From assembly GCA_045542595.1 (NCBI GenBank), contig JAZQLI010000006.1:1-36519 (forward strand): a stretch of DNA of 36,519 bases, given 5' to 3'. This document shows, in pieces, positions 23,032 through 32,666 of the stretch (the stretch's first letter is position 1; the number at the start of each line of letters is the position of its first letter). Position numbers and translations under genes: made by a program. The notes under the pieces were generated by a model. It was not told the origin of the DNA and searched no databases. It worked only from the letters and a program-made list of their open reading frames with translations. The stretch comes from Scatosoma sp045542595. GTDB lineage: Bacteria > Bacillota > Clostridia > Christensenellales > Borkfalkiaceae.

Positions 23032-26000
23032 TTATTTATCCCAAACAGGAATACCTTCCACTATCGACCAAAAACCAGAATTCGTAAAAGACGAATAATC
23101 ATTTTGTGTTGCGATATTATCGCCGTATGTTTTATTTGCTTTCCAATCCGCTACGGTATCGTAACGTTTTACACCCGTCCAAATCGTTCCATCTCGATTA
23201 CTTGCATCACCATTACGATAATTCAAAATATCCGAACTTATAACGTATACGTTCTGTACATTTACGGGTTTTCCTTCTATACTATGTATAAATAAACTTC
23301 CGCGATTTACCTTATTGACGTCTACAACAATATCTTCGGCATATTCAATTACAATATTATTCATCCTTAAACCAGCAGAATAACCATAATAGAATATTGA
23401 ACCTTCATAAGTCGTAGCCATCGAATCAATTTGCAGATAAACGTTTTCTATCGTTGCCCCTATCGGACTGATTCCAGACGCCAATAGTGTGTTTACATTA
23501 CGATAATCATAAATACAAACATCGGTAAACGCAACGTTTTTAATCGTACCGCCACGAATATACGTAAATAATCCTGCGCCCGAAATTTTCATACGACTAA
23601 TCGTATAACCATTTCCATCAAACGTACCTGTCAACCCGCCCTTCGAGGCATCAACAATTTCGTTCATGACTTGGCTATAACCTTTACCCACTTGATCAAA
23701 ATGCGCGTTGTTATAATCGATATCATTAGCCAAAATATAATACCCATCGAAGTTTTTTACAACTGGTGCTGTCTTTTCGTCATTCCAAGATAAGAAATAA
23801 TCAAAATCGCTCGCCTCGTCAATAATTAACGTATAACCGTTAACAGCAACCTTATAATATCCGCCCGTCGTTAAAATACCAATCTCCGTTTGCGTTATGC
23901 CCGTTTTCGACGTTTGCAAACCGTAAATTCTGCCGTCAATAATTGTCAGCTCATTCATTTCCGCATCATAAGCGCGTAAAACTTCTTCAGTACCTATAAC
24001 GTCTGTAAGGGTTACATCAGACCCTACACAACACCCGTCAATAGCAGAGAAATTGTCAAAAACAACTTGACTCTCAACAATTTTCGGTGTTACTGAAATT
24101 TGCACGTATCCCATATAATCCCGATAATCCACTTTTAAAAGTACAGGTTCTCTCGTATAGCCTACGCCTTTTATAGTTGCACCGTTTATCGTTACGCCTG
24201 CGCCTTGTACAACCTCTATTGAATCTGGCACGCAGTAAACACCTTGAGTTCTAACTGCAAGTTCTACTGTACCATTTAATTCTACTATGCCTGTATTTAC
24301 AATCTCTTTATCCACCGCAATTTTCGAGGTCTGTTCTGTCGCAGAACGGAATACCGCATATTCTCCTGATTCACCAATATCCCAGCACTTTTGTGAAAAA
24401 CACGAGAAATCGTTATTATCCGCGAACATTTTTTCTATGCTTGTATAACGTTTTGCTTTTGCCCAAGTATATACTTCATCTAAGCGCACCCCATCTACGT
24501 ATGCAGCATCTTCATATTCGTTTGTATAATATAATCGTGTAAGAGGATATTTAGAAATAATATATAACCCAGAAGTATAAATATCAGCAACGGAAGGGTC
24601 TTTGTAATACGGGAACGCCGCCGCCAAAGAATAGAAAGTTCTTTCCGCATCTCCATCTGCCCAGGTTTTCTCTACTTCGCTTAAATCGATTACGATATTT
24701 TCAAATGTTGTATTTTGGAAAACCCAAGACGATATAACACCGCATCTCGATTGTGACGAAGCTTGCGCTACTTGAATGTAGATATCTTTAAAAGTAGGTT
24801 TAGGTAAAATACTCGAACCCGTATTCCCTGAGAATAAACATTCAAATGAGCCCTTATTAGCATATTTTACGTTCGTAAAACCTACGTTTGTAATCATACA
24901 ACTAGACGTTAATCCGAAAATGCCATATGACCCAACGGTTATTCCATCTACGTTATAACCATTACCATCAAACGTTCCGGTAAAACCTGCAATAGGAGTT
25001 CTCGTATCAAAATAATTATATAGGCTTCTTTCAGCTGTTACCCCGTTAAGAGTCGCAGTAATCATACCATGTGTAAGATGTACGTAATCGTTTGCGTCGA
25101 TATTATTAGCTAAAATATAATATCCATCGATTTCATAATCTTTTGCGTTCGCAATATCAAAAACAGCAAAATCGTTAGCCTCATCAATAACTTTTGTATA
25201 CGCTATAACGTTGATTTTATATGCGTAAGTATTATCACAAACAATCATATGCGTTAAAGTTTTTGCATAACTGAAGGTTTGTAATCCCTTTACTTTATTT
25301 TCCGAAACGCTTAACTTATTTCCATACTCGTCATAAGCCTCAACAATCGTATCCTCTACAATGTCAGAAAGAGAAACCCCTACTCCGACAAAATCACCGT
25401 CAAGTGCCGAAAAATTATTGAATATTTCTGGAATTTCCTTCATAGGGCGAACAACGTTTACCCTTATCGATTTTGCATAAGTTTCCCCATTTTTCAATGT
25501 CGCTTGAATCGTTATTATTGAAATCCCTGCTTTTTTAACGCTTAAAGCCTTTGTCTTATCGTTATAATCAACACTATCTCCCGAAATAAGTACGGCAACG
25601 TCATTTAAAGGTTCGCCATTTTCATAAGCAGCTACGTCAAATTGATACTCTTTATTATCTACTGTGTCCAACTCTATATCTGTTGCCACGTTTCCATTAA
25701 TCTTTACGTCCACTTCCTTATTTTCAGTTATGAAAATCGGCAAAGTTTTCTGTAACGAAGGAAACGACGTTTCTTTCCATTCGGTACTAATACTTATGGT
25801 AGTTTCACCAGTTTTAGTTGGTGTAAATATAGAATTTTCAATTTTTCCCATCGAAGGATCCGCTAAGGTGTAAACAAACTCTGCGTCATTGAACGATAAT
25901 CCGTTAAAAGAAACTGTTGCGTTAAGATTAAGCGATTCACTCTTTGATAAGTATATCGTTTGCGAAGAATCCGCAATATTGTTAAAATCCAAAAGAGGAA

Positions 26001-26343
26001 CATAGTCTCCAAAGCCAACGTTAATTTCACATTCCGCTTTATCCTCACCATAAGAAACTGAAATGTTTGCCGCACCAATATCATTTGCAACAATTACGCC
26101 ATTGTCAACAGAAACGACGGCCTCGTTATCCGAATACCATTGCAGCGATGCATTTTCAGATACGTTATAATGAGCACGTAAAACTTGTGTTGTGCCAAGC
26201 GTCATATTCAATTGGGTTTCGGATAATCGTACTTTCACCTCTTGAACTGATTCTGTCGGTTCATTTTCCTTACACGCAACGCCACTCAATCCCAAGACAA
26301 TAGTAAAAGCTACAAGCATTGATGATAATAAACTCTTTTTCAT
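23032..26343 (-). CDS. Large lipoprotein with Ig-like and GLUG-like modules
   Basis: This is a 1103-aa protein whose signal peptide ends GVAC (Cys24, a slightly atypical lipobox). Domains in order are a Big_2-like Ig domain (36-110) and two further Ig-like stretches (about 125-298). Next come an NFSALDG domain (305-385), a first GLUG-like beta-helix (386-660, with GFTGTFDGNGYNV), an Ig-like domain (670-755), a second NFSALDG domain (758-838) and a second beta-helix (839-1101). The last ends TGVKRYDTVADWKAN and a final Trp. The second half is closely related to the neighbouring 935-aa protein. It is non-catalytic by inspection, and surface glycan binding is the likely role (inference). It starts 11 bp after the DUF4838 gene with AGGAGAG upstream. 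Confidence 0.8.
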   Translation of the reverse strand: MKKSLLSSMLVAFTIVLGLSGVACKENEPTESVQEVKVRLSETQLNMTLGTTQVLRAHYNVSENASLQWYSDNEAVVSVDNGVIVANDIGAANISVSYGEDKAECEINVGFGDYVPLLDFNNIADSSQTIYLSKSESLNLNATVSFNGLSFNDAEFVYTLADPSMGKIENSIFTPTKTGETTISISTEWKETSFPSLQKTLPIFITENKEVDVKINGNVATDIELDTVDNKEYQFDVAAYENGEPLNDVAVLISGDSVDYNDKTKALSVKKAGISIITIQATLKNGETYAKSIRVNVVRPMKEIPEIFNNFSALDGDFVGVGVSLSDIVEDTIVEAYDEYGNKLSVSENKVKGLQTFSYAKTLTHMIVCDNTYAYKINVIAYTKVIDEANDFAVFDIANAKDYEIDGYYILANNIDANDYVHLTHGMITATLNGVTAERSLYNYFDTRTPIAGFTGTFDGNGYNVDGITVGSYGIFGLTSSCMITNVGFTNVKYANKGSFECLFSGNTGSSILPKPTFKDIYIQVAQASSQSRCGVISSWVFQNTTFENIVIDLSEVEKTWADGDAERTFYSLAAAFPYYKDPSVADIYTSGLYIISKYPLTRLYYTNEYEDAAYVDGVRLDEVYTWAKAKRYTSIEKMFADNNDFSCFSQKCWDIGESGEYAVFRSATEQTSKIAVDKEIVNTGIVELNGTVELAVRTQGVYCVPDSIEVVQGAGVTINGATIKGVGYTREPVLLKVDYRDYMGYVQISVTPKIVESQVVFDNFSAIDGCCVGSDVTLTDVIGTEEVLRAYDAEMNELTIIDGRIYGLQTSKTGITQTEIGILTTGGYYKVAVNGYTLIIDEASDFDYFLSWNDEKTAPVVKNFDGYYILANDIDYNNAHFDQVGKGYSQVMNEIVDASKGGLTGTFDGNGYTISRMKISGAGLFTYIRGGTIKNVAFTDVCIYDYRNVNTLLASGISPIGATIENVYLQIDSMATTYEGSIFYYGYSAGLRMNNIVIEYAEDIVVDVNKVNRGSLFIHSIEGKPVNVQNVYVISSDILNYRNGDASNRDGTIWTGVKRYDTVADWKANKTYGDNIATQNDYSSFTNSGFWSIVEGIPVWDK

Positions 26344-26354
26344 TCCATCTCTCC

Positions 26355-28364
26355 TTAATAAAGCTTTTTAATATATTTACTGAATTCTTCCCCGTGTTCG
26401 CTAGGTATATCAAAACGAAAACGCAACACGTTGTTAATAAAACGATCTTTTAAAGCACGCAAGTCCTTTACATTATACCAATCCTGGTAAAGCTCCAACA
26501 TCATATAACCATAAGACATCCACTCACGTTCTATATGCTCTTCTGTTCGCTGATAATATTTTTCATCTTGTGCTTTTGCATTTTTTATTTCAAAATGTGC
26601 TTGATCAATTGCTTTAATCCAATTGTTAATGGTAATAAATTCCCAACAGTTTTCGTTTAAAACGACATTATAAACCGAACCCGTTCTATAAAATCTATTA
26701 GCACCGTTGACCTCAGCGGTTTTCATACGTACGTTCATAAACAGATTATACATCGTGTCAGACGCATCACCGTACATCGCCTTAAAAAATTTATCCGTCA
26801 ACAATTCCACGTCGGCATTTGCATTCCACATTAATTTACTTTCCAAGTAATTAAAGAAAGCATTAAATGCCGTCGTTTCTGCAGTTCTACCCTGTGTTTG
26901 AGCAAAGAACATATTCGTTTTACCGTCATTAGCCAAGTATTTATACATTGCATTATCGTAAAACGAATACATATCGTACATTACCATATAACAGGAGAAA
27001 TTCGTCGCATAAAACCAAAAATCAATATGATCGGTAAGCGTTGCCCAAGTATCATATTGAGATTTCCCCGCACTATTACTCTCATCAAAGAAACTTACCT
27101 GATAATCCAGTGAACCAAGCGGCGCAAGCCAAATACCTGTGCCAGGCGCACATTCAACCTCTGGAGCGGTTGCTACGTATTTCTTTTGTTTATTATCCCA
27201 TTTAACAGGCGCTGCAACGTACCCTAAATAAGCAAACGTCGTAATGGTAAAATCTTCACGGTAATATTCAGCGTTTTCAGGGGCATTCATCCATTCTCGC
27301 AAATATTCATTTACTTTATTCGCAAACATAACAGTCGTTGCGGCAATCGAACCATACTTTAACGCGGCCCCGGTACAAGAATCACATTGACAGGTCAAAT
27401 TATTATCTTCAATTGTAATACTTGCCATTCTATAATACGGGTACTCTTCAGGCGTGTAAATTTTCAAGGAATTGATTATCTTATCTGCACAAAGCCTTGT
27501 CATTTCATTAAAAGATTCTTTATCCCCTCCCGCCGTATAACAGAGTTGCGATTTATCACTCGAATACCATTCGGGATGTTGTGCCGCATATTGCTCTACA
27601 GGTAAGTAGCAGAAACTGTTGTGTGCACCCGTAGCATAGGAATTAGGATTATCAAATTCCGTATGAATAGGGATATAATATCCCCCGTAATTCGTATATC
27701 TACGCATACGATATCCGAATCTCGATTCGTCATAAGTTTCGTTGAATTTATAAAAGCCGTAATTTGTAGCACGATATTTGATGTCAGGGACGTCGGTGAC
27801 GTCAAAATTTTTCAAACGCACATTGGTCTGTCCCGTTTTAATCTCGTAGCAGTCTAGATAATAACAATCAAAATCAAACATAATCGTTAAAAAATCATAA
27901 ACCGCATTCAAAGTTCCAAAATCCGTTGCGCCAACCAAATATATATCATCATCTACAGTAGCAATTCTTGCTCCTTCCGTACCCAGGACATTCAAACTTG
28001 CCTCTACTCCACTTTTTTCAAATAAAGAAGTTTCTCCTATAGATATATACTTGCCTTCACTTGTTATAGTACCATTATCCACTTTTATGGGCAATGCAAT
28101 ACCAGTAGCCATTTTAAAGAAATAATTAAACTCTTCCTGTGCAACTTCAAGTGCATTTGAACTATCTTGTGGAACTAACAACGAATATTGAGACGTTCCA
28201 TACTGAACAAGATAATCATTTGTATCTGTTGCCGTCATAATATGCGTGCCTACATAATCCATATAAGTATTATCGTTTCCAGTAGACTGGCTTCCGTTTC
28301 CGTTACAAGAAGTAGCAGAAAAAACAAGTAATCCTGCCAATATACCGCAAATATGTTTTTTCAT
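26355..28364 (-). CDS. DUF4838-type lipoprotein
   Basis: This is a 669-aa exported lipoprotein (signal peptide ending SATSC, Cys20). An N-terminal alpha/beta domain similar to the non-catalytic domain found before GH20 and GH67 barrels covers about 45-180, including SIGETSLF and IYLVGATDFGTLNAVYDFL. The following barrel-like region carries DUF4838 features: AHNSFCYLPVEQY (247-259), QHPEWYS and the Cys cluster CQCDSC (325-330). DUF4838 proteins lie in many polysaccharide clusters and are presumed glycosidases or binding proteins, with no settled activity. The gene is 2 bp after the Ig-domain protein gene, within the exported block. Confidence 0.75.
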   Translation of the reverse strand: MKKHICGILAGLLVFSATSCNGNGSQSTGNDNTYMDYVGTHIMTATDTNDYLVQYGTSQYSLLVPQDSSNALEVAQEEFNYFFKMATGIALPIKVDNGTITSEGKYISIGETSLFEKSGVEASLNVLGTEGARIATVDDDIYLVGATDFGTLNAVYDFLTIMFDFDCYYLDCYEIKTGQTNVRLKNFDVTDVPDIKYRATNYGFYKFNETYDESRFGYRMRRYTNYGGYYIPIHTEFDNPNSYATGAHNSFCYLPVEQYAAQHPEWYSSDKSQLCYTAGGDKESFNEMTRLCADKIINSLKIYTPEEYPYYRMASITIEDNNLTCQCDSCTGAALKYGSIAATTVMFANKVNEYLREWMNAPENAEYYREDFTITTFAYLGYVAAPVKWDNKQKKYVATAPEVECAPGTGIWLAPLGSLDYQVSFFDESNSAGKSQYDTWATLTDHIDFWFYATNFSCYMVMYDMYSFYDNAMYKYLANDGKTNMFFAQTQGRTAETTAFNAFFNYLESKLMWNANADVELLTDKFFKAMYGDASDTMYNLFMNVRMKTAEVNGANRFYRTGSVYNVVLNENCWEFITINNWIKAIDQAHFEIKNAKAQDEKYYQRTEEHIEREWMSYGYMMLELYQDWYNVKDLRALKDRFINNVLRFRFDIPSEHGEEFSKYIKKLY

Positions 28365-28366
28365 AA

Positions 28367-30730
28367 CTATTCTCCTTTAACTGCTATAACTTTATAAGAA
28401 TTGAAAGCGCTGTTCCCATTTTCATCCGAACAATATACGTAAACTGTATACGTACCATTATCATCAAGAACAAACGAATCTACGTTTCTCGCTATAATAG
28501 CATTATCCTTTATAACGATTACTGTCGTTGTAAGATCCGTGCTTGTTGCAGAGGATACCTTAAACGATTTAATTGTATGAGTCGAACCCGTTTTCACTTG
28601 TACTTCTGTATTTTCACCTGAACCATCGTTAAAAATCACGGTAGGTTCTTTATAATTCACGGCATAAATGTAAAAAGGATATTTTGATTTGATTCCGTTG
28701 GAATCCGTTGCTTCATACGTAATAGTATATACACCGTCTTGAGTTAAAACAAATTTATATTCCCTATCAGCAATCAGTTGGGCCAATGTCTTTCCGTCAA
28801 CGCTAAGAGGATAACTTCCGTCTGGTGCCTCCACGCGAACCGTAATATCTTTTTGCGACACAGTTCCTAAAACGTCTGCAGCTACAGCAGAAGAAACACT
28901 TATCGTTTCACCTACGGCAAAAACTCCTCGTGCCTTTTCAGCATATATGTCTGCTCCAAAATCATCCGATTTTATCAAGCTAAAAGGTTGATTATTTAAC
29001 TGTTCTATATCAATAGCCGAAGCACCATACACGCCACTAAAATCCATATTAAACGTGCAGAGCATTTTTGTGAGAGGCACTTCAAAGTAAAGCCAATCAA
29101 TATTCTTATTCAATCTATACAACAAAAGTTTACCTTCATCTGAGTTATATGCAATTTTAAAGTTAGCAAACTCGGAACCATTACGGATAGAACCGATTTC
29201 TATCTCCTCGTGTCCCTCAGAAACAAAATATAAAATACCATGAGAATTGCATAAAGTAAAATCAAATGTATTTGTAGTATCGTATCTATCAATAAAAGTA
29301 AATTTCAACTCTTCGAAATAGGATAACTCCACAGGAATCTTAAAATAAAGACTAAACGAAGCAAAATTAATCGTGTTTACAAATTCGGAATGCGCAACGC
29401 CATCTTTTGGATTCGCATTAATCCGAACGGAAGAACGTTCTGCTGCGCAAACCACGTCACCAATAAAATACTTTTCCATAGAAATAGAGTTTTTATTCCC
29501 TACATCTATAATGTTTGTCTCTCCCAAAACCACAAAAACCGAAGAATCATCGGCGCATTCGGCTCTTAACTGAACTTTGCTGTAATTTCCAACGATAAAT
29601 TCTCTCGGATTATACTCCGCCCAACTTCCATTGTCAAATTTCGCAAGCAATTTTGCTTTTATCTCTTTTTTTCCTGATTGCGCATATTCATACGCCTTAA
29701 TTTCCCCAAGATCATTAACCGAATCTTTCAGGAAATAGCGCGGAAGATTAAAGTATTCTTCAATTACTTTTATTCCCGTAGCCACACAGGAAACGGTATA
29801 TTCCTGCGTATAAGAATAGACGGGATCTTTAACCATGATTTTTACAGTATGCATTCCCGCTTCTTGCGGAACAAACCAATTTTTTTCATTCGTTAAAGAA
29901 TACGAAAAATTATCAGAAACAATTATTACTTCAATTTCTACTGGATTAGCAAGCAAATTAACCACGGTCCATTCAAGCGTTTCCTTCACCCCAGCCGTCA
30001 AAGAGTTAAGTGTCGTCATAGAAATTTGGAATGGAACGTCCGATAATTCGATAGCGTTATAAACCACGTGTTTATAACCTATGTTTCCAAAGGTGTCTAT
30101 TGCACTATAAACAATAGTATATTCTCCTTTTTGCTTCGGGGTAAATTCCCCGTCTTTAACAACAATTCTACTTTGAAACGTTTCACCATATGCGTAATAT
30201 ACTTCCGTTTTAATAGTCCCCACCACGTCACTATCAGCAGAGCTTGCGGATAATACTCGCACCGGAGTATCAACGATTACATTCAAATTCTCAACACCGT
30301 TTTCTACTTCAATTTGCGGCTCTATGTCATCAACCTGAACGTTCGCATCATTTAATACGTAGAAAAATTTTGTTGCTTCATACGTATTATCATCCACGTT
30401 TATGTAGCCCAAAACTGTATATTTCCCCGTTTGTGTTAACGTATACGTTCCGCTTTTTTTCGCCGTCCCATCGGGATATTTAAGTATTGCATTAGATGCT
30501 TGATAATGATTTCCTTCATATACAGCCAAATAATAATCCGTGATGGAAACACTATCCCCGATATAATATACGTCTTGCAACGTTTCGTCTACGATTGTGG
30601 CCGCTTGCGCAACTTTTTGATCTCGATTGAATATATCACTCACATATATTCCGCCTAATACAAATAAAACAACGATTAGGAAACTTATTATAAAATTTTT
30701 CTTCTCCAATTTCTTTTTTAAATGCATCAT
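28367..30730 (-). CDS. N-terminally anchored Ig-domain surface protein
   Basis: This is a 787-aa protein with a basic start and one hydrophobic segment (about 13-30, IISFLIVVLFVLGGIYV), either a signal peptide or a membrane anchor. Several Ig-like domains follow, recognised by endings such as GKYTVLGYINVD, GEYTIVYSAIDTFGNIG, GVYTITYEATDSNGIKS and GTYTVYVYCSDENGNS. The middle (about 420-590) resembles a lectin-like beta-sandwich. No enzyme motif or LPxTG was found. It overlaps the permease gene stop by 4 nt and has GGAGG 9 nt upstream, so it is made together with the transporter. A role in holding glycans near the importer is inference. Confidence 0.7.
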   Translation of the reverse strand: MMHLKKKLEKKNFIISFLIVVLFVLGGIYVSDIFNRDQKVAQAATIVDETLQDVYYIGDSVSITDYYLAVYEGNHYQASNAILKYPDGTAKKSGTYTLTQTGKYTVLGYINVDDNTYEATKFFYVLNDANVQVDDIEPQIEVENGVENLNVIVDTPVRVLSASSADSDVVGTIKTEVYYAYGETFQSRIVVKDGEFTPKQKGEYTIVYSAIDTFGNIGYKHVVYNAIELSDVPFQISMTTLNSLTAGVKETLEWTVVNLLANPVEIEVIIVSDNFSYSLTNEKNWFVPQEAGMHTVKIMVKDPVYSYTQEYTVSCVATGIKVIEEYFNLPRYFLKDSVNDLGEIKAYEYAQSGKKEIKAKLLAKFDNGSWAEYNPREFIVGNYSKVQLRAECADDSSVFVVLGETNIIDVGNKNSISMEKYFIGDVVCAAERSSVRINANPKDGVAHSEFVNTINFASFSLYFKIPVELSYFEELKFTFIDRYDTTNTFDFTLCNSHGILYFVSEGHEEIEIGSIRNGSEFANFKIAYNSDEGKLLLYRLNKNIDWLYFEVPLTKMLCTFNMDFSGVYGASAIDIEQLNNQPFSLIKSDDFGADIYAEKARGVFAVGETISVSSAVAADVLGTVSQKDITVRVEAPDGSYPLSVDGKTLAQLIADREYKFVLTQDGVYTITYEATDSNGIKSKYPFYIYAVNYKEPTVIFNDGSGENTEVQVKTGSTHTIKSFKVSSATSTDLTTTVIVIKDNAIIARNVDSFVLDDNGTYTVYVYCSDENGNSAFNSYKVIAVKGE

Positions 30731-31683
30731 TCTTTTACACCTCCTACCGTCATATTTCCCATTACCCTCTCCTTAAATATAATAAATATTGTCAATATTG
30801 GAATCATCAACATCATACATCCCGCCACCATATGCGGTGTCGTTGCCAAAGAACGGTCGCCTTGGCTATATACCAAATAATATACGCCATATGCGAGTGT
30901 TGGATGGGTCGGTAAATACAAAATTGGCGTTTGATAATTATTCCACAAATTAACGAATTGTATTAACATAACCGTAGAAATTACCTTTATCGAAATAGGC
31001 AAAATAATTTTTGTCAAAATGGTAAATTGCGATGCCCCATCAATTTCCGCCGCTTCCGAATAAGTATTCGGAATGTTTTTAAAATATCCTAAAAATACAA
31101 TAAAATACATTCCCGTATAATCCAAGTTTTGTATATAATGACCAATCAACGTATCGTAGAGACCCAATTTCTGTTGTAACGCAAGTTGAGAAGGATCAAT
31201 AGCAACAGTAGGTAACGTCATAACAAATAATGAACCGGCAATGAAAACAGCATTAAATTTATAATTAAATTTAGTACAAAGATACGCGACAAGTGCTGGC
31301 ATAAATGCCCTAATCACACAAAGCACACCTGCATACAAGAGTGTGTTGGTAAACATTGTCGCAATATTAACAGTTTCATACCGCATAATATTTTGACCGT
31401 TGAACAAATACGCAGAACTTACAGGGAAAGTAAACCCTTTTATAACCTCCACATAATTACTTAAAGTAAAGAACGTAGCGCGACTGTTAAAAGGATCATT
31501 TTTATCCAAGCTCGGAAAACCTAATATATTTTTTGACATCAGGAAATCGTCTTCACTTTTTAAGGATGTTCCAATTCCCCAAAATAACGCAATAAATAAG
31601 GTAAACGTGTAAATAAGGAGCAAAACAAGAATGACAATCGAAAATGCTGAAAAGTTTTTTGAATTTTGTTTTTTAGCTTTCAT
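30727..31683 (-). CDS. Carbohydrate ABC transporter permease, MalG type
   Basis: This is a 318-aa integral membrane protein of the binding-protein-dependent permease family. An N-terminal membrane segment is at about 15-37, with several more after 105. The cytoplasmic EAA loop EAAEIDGASQFTI starts at E210 and is followed by the usual ILPIS turn, which contacts the ATPase. It pairs with the MalF-type permease encoded 13 bp upstream and the solute-binding protein before that. No ATPase gene is present, so a shared MsmK/UgpC-type ATPase elsewhere in the genome is expected. A large external loop (about 45-105) is longer than usual. Confidence 0.9.
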   Translation of the reverse strand: MKAKKQNSKNFSAFSIVILVLLLIYTFTLFIALFWGIGTSLKSEDDFLMSKNILGFPSLDKNDPFNSRATFFTLSNYVEVIKGFTFPVSSAYLFNGQNIMRYETVNIATMFTNTLLYAGVLCVIRAFMPALVAYLCTKFNYKFNAVFIAGSLFVMTLPTVAIDPSQLALQQKLGLYDTLIGHYIQNLDYTGMYFIVFLGYFKNIPNTYSEAAEIDGASQFTILTKIILPISIKVISTVMLIQFVNLWNNYQTPILYLPTHPTLAYGVYYLVYSQGDRSLATTPHMVAGCMMLMIPILTIFIIFKERVMGNMTVGGVKE

Positions 31684-31696
31684 ATCCTTTTCCTCC

Positions 31697-32653
31697 TCAA
31701 TTATTTGGATCGAATTTATCTAAGCCCTTACGAATAAGTAATGTAATCGGAAAAATCACTATCGTCACAATAACACCTATTGCCGATAATTCGGAATAAG
31801 ATAAAATCGTTGGACTGCTTGGCACTAAATCAGAAATGACCGTTTGCGTATATAAATAATATCCCCAAGTTGCCACTTTTCCAGCATCGTTTCTAAAAAA
31901 TGCATAAAGACCCATTTGATTGGTAAATAAACCTGTTACACCAATGATCAAGAATGAAGTTAAGGTTGAATAAATTAGAGGCAAGATAATATAAAAGAAT
32001 TCTTGCAAATCACTTGCGCCATCTAATTTTGCCGCCTCTAATACAGAATCGTTAATATTTCCCATCGCGCTTAAAAACATTAACATTCTAAGACCAATAC
32101 CCATCCAAATACTAAATGCGACAACAGTCACGAAATGAGTATCAAGTGAATTTATTGCCAAAAGGCCTGGAACTTTTTCCCCTGTCCAAATTTCTACAAT
32201 TGCCGGATACATATAATTTGACATATACTTAAAAAGCATAGCCATAATCAGCTCGGAAATAATGGTAGGCGCAAAAATAGTAACCTTGAAAAAACTACCC
32301 ATCGGACGTTTTTTTAAAATATAATAAGCAAAAAATAATGCAATAGGATAAGTAAAAATTGTATTAATAAACCAAGCAAGTAAAGAGTTTTTCACCATAA
32401 ACCAATTTTCACCAATCGCTTTAAATGCAACAACAAAATTATCTAATGAAAAACCAATTGCATATTTCCCGCCTACAATTTCATATTTTTGGAATGCTAA
32501 AATAATTGACTGCAGGTCAATATAAATATAAAATACACAAAAATGTAAAACTGGTACAATTGACATTAAAATATAAAACAATAACTTATGTCGTTGATTC
32601 CCCAGTAATTTTTTATGAGAAAACTCTTTACTTCTTTTAGTTATATTTAACAT
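31697..32653 (-). CDS. Carbohydrate ABC transporter permease, MalF/UgpA type
   Basis: This is a 318-aa membrane protein with about six hydrophobic segments. The first is about 25-48 and the next about 88-112. The EAA loop EAAKLDGASDLQEFF begins at E206 and is followed by IILPLIYSTL, the ATPase contact. It is the second half of the permease heterodimer with the MalG-type protein and lies 13 bp after the solute-binding protein gene. Substrate is probably an oligosaccharide, judging from the intracellular glycosidases downstream. Specificity cannot be read from the permease. Confidence 0.9.
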   Translation of the reverse strand: MLNITKRSKEFSHKKLLGNQRHKLLFYILMSIVPVLHFCVFYIYIDLQSIILAFQKYEIVGGKYAIGFSLDNFVVAFKAIGENWFMVKNSLLAWFINTIFTYPIALFFAYYILKKRPMGSFFKVTIFAPTIISELIMAMLFKYMSNYMYPAIVEIWTGEKVPGLLAINSLDTHFVTVVAFSIWMGIGLRMLMFLSAMGNINDSVLEAAKLDGASDLQEFFYIILPLIYSTLTSFLIIGVTGLFTNQMGLYAFFRNDAGKVATWGYYLYTQTVISDLVPSSPTILSYSELSAIGVIVTIVIFPITLLIRKGLDKFDPNN

Positions 32654-32666
32654 TTTTTACCCCTTT

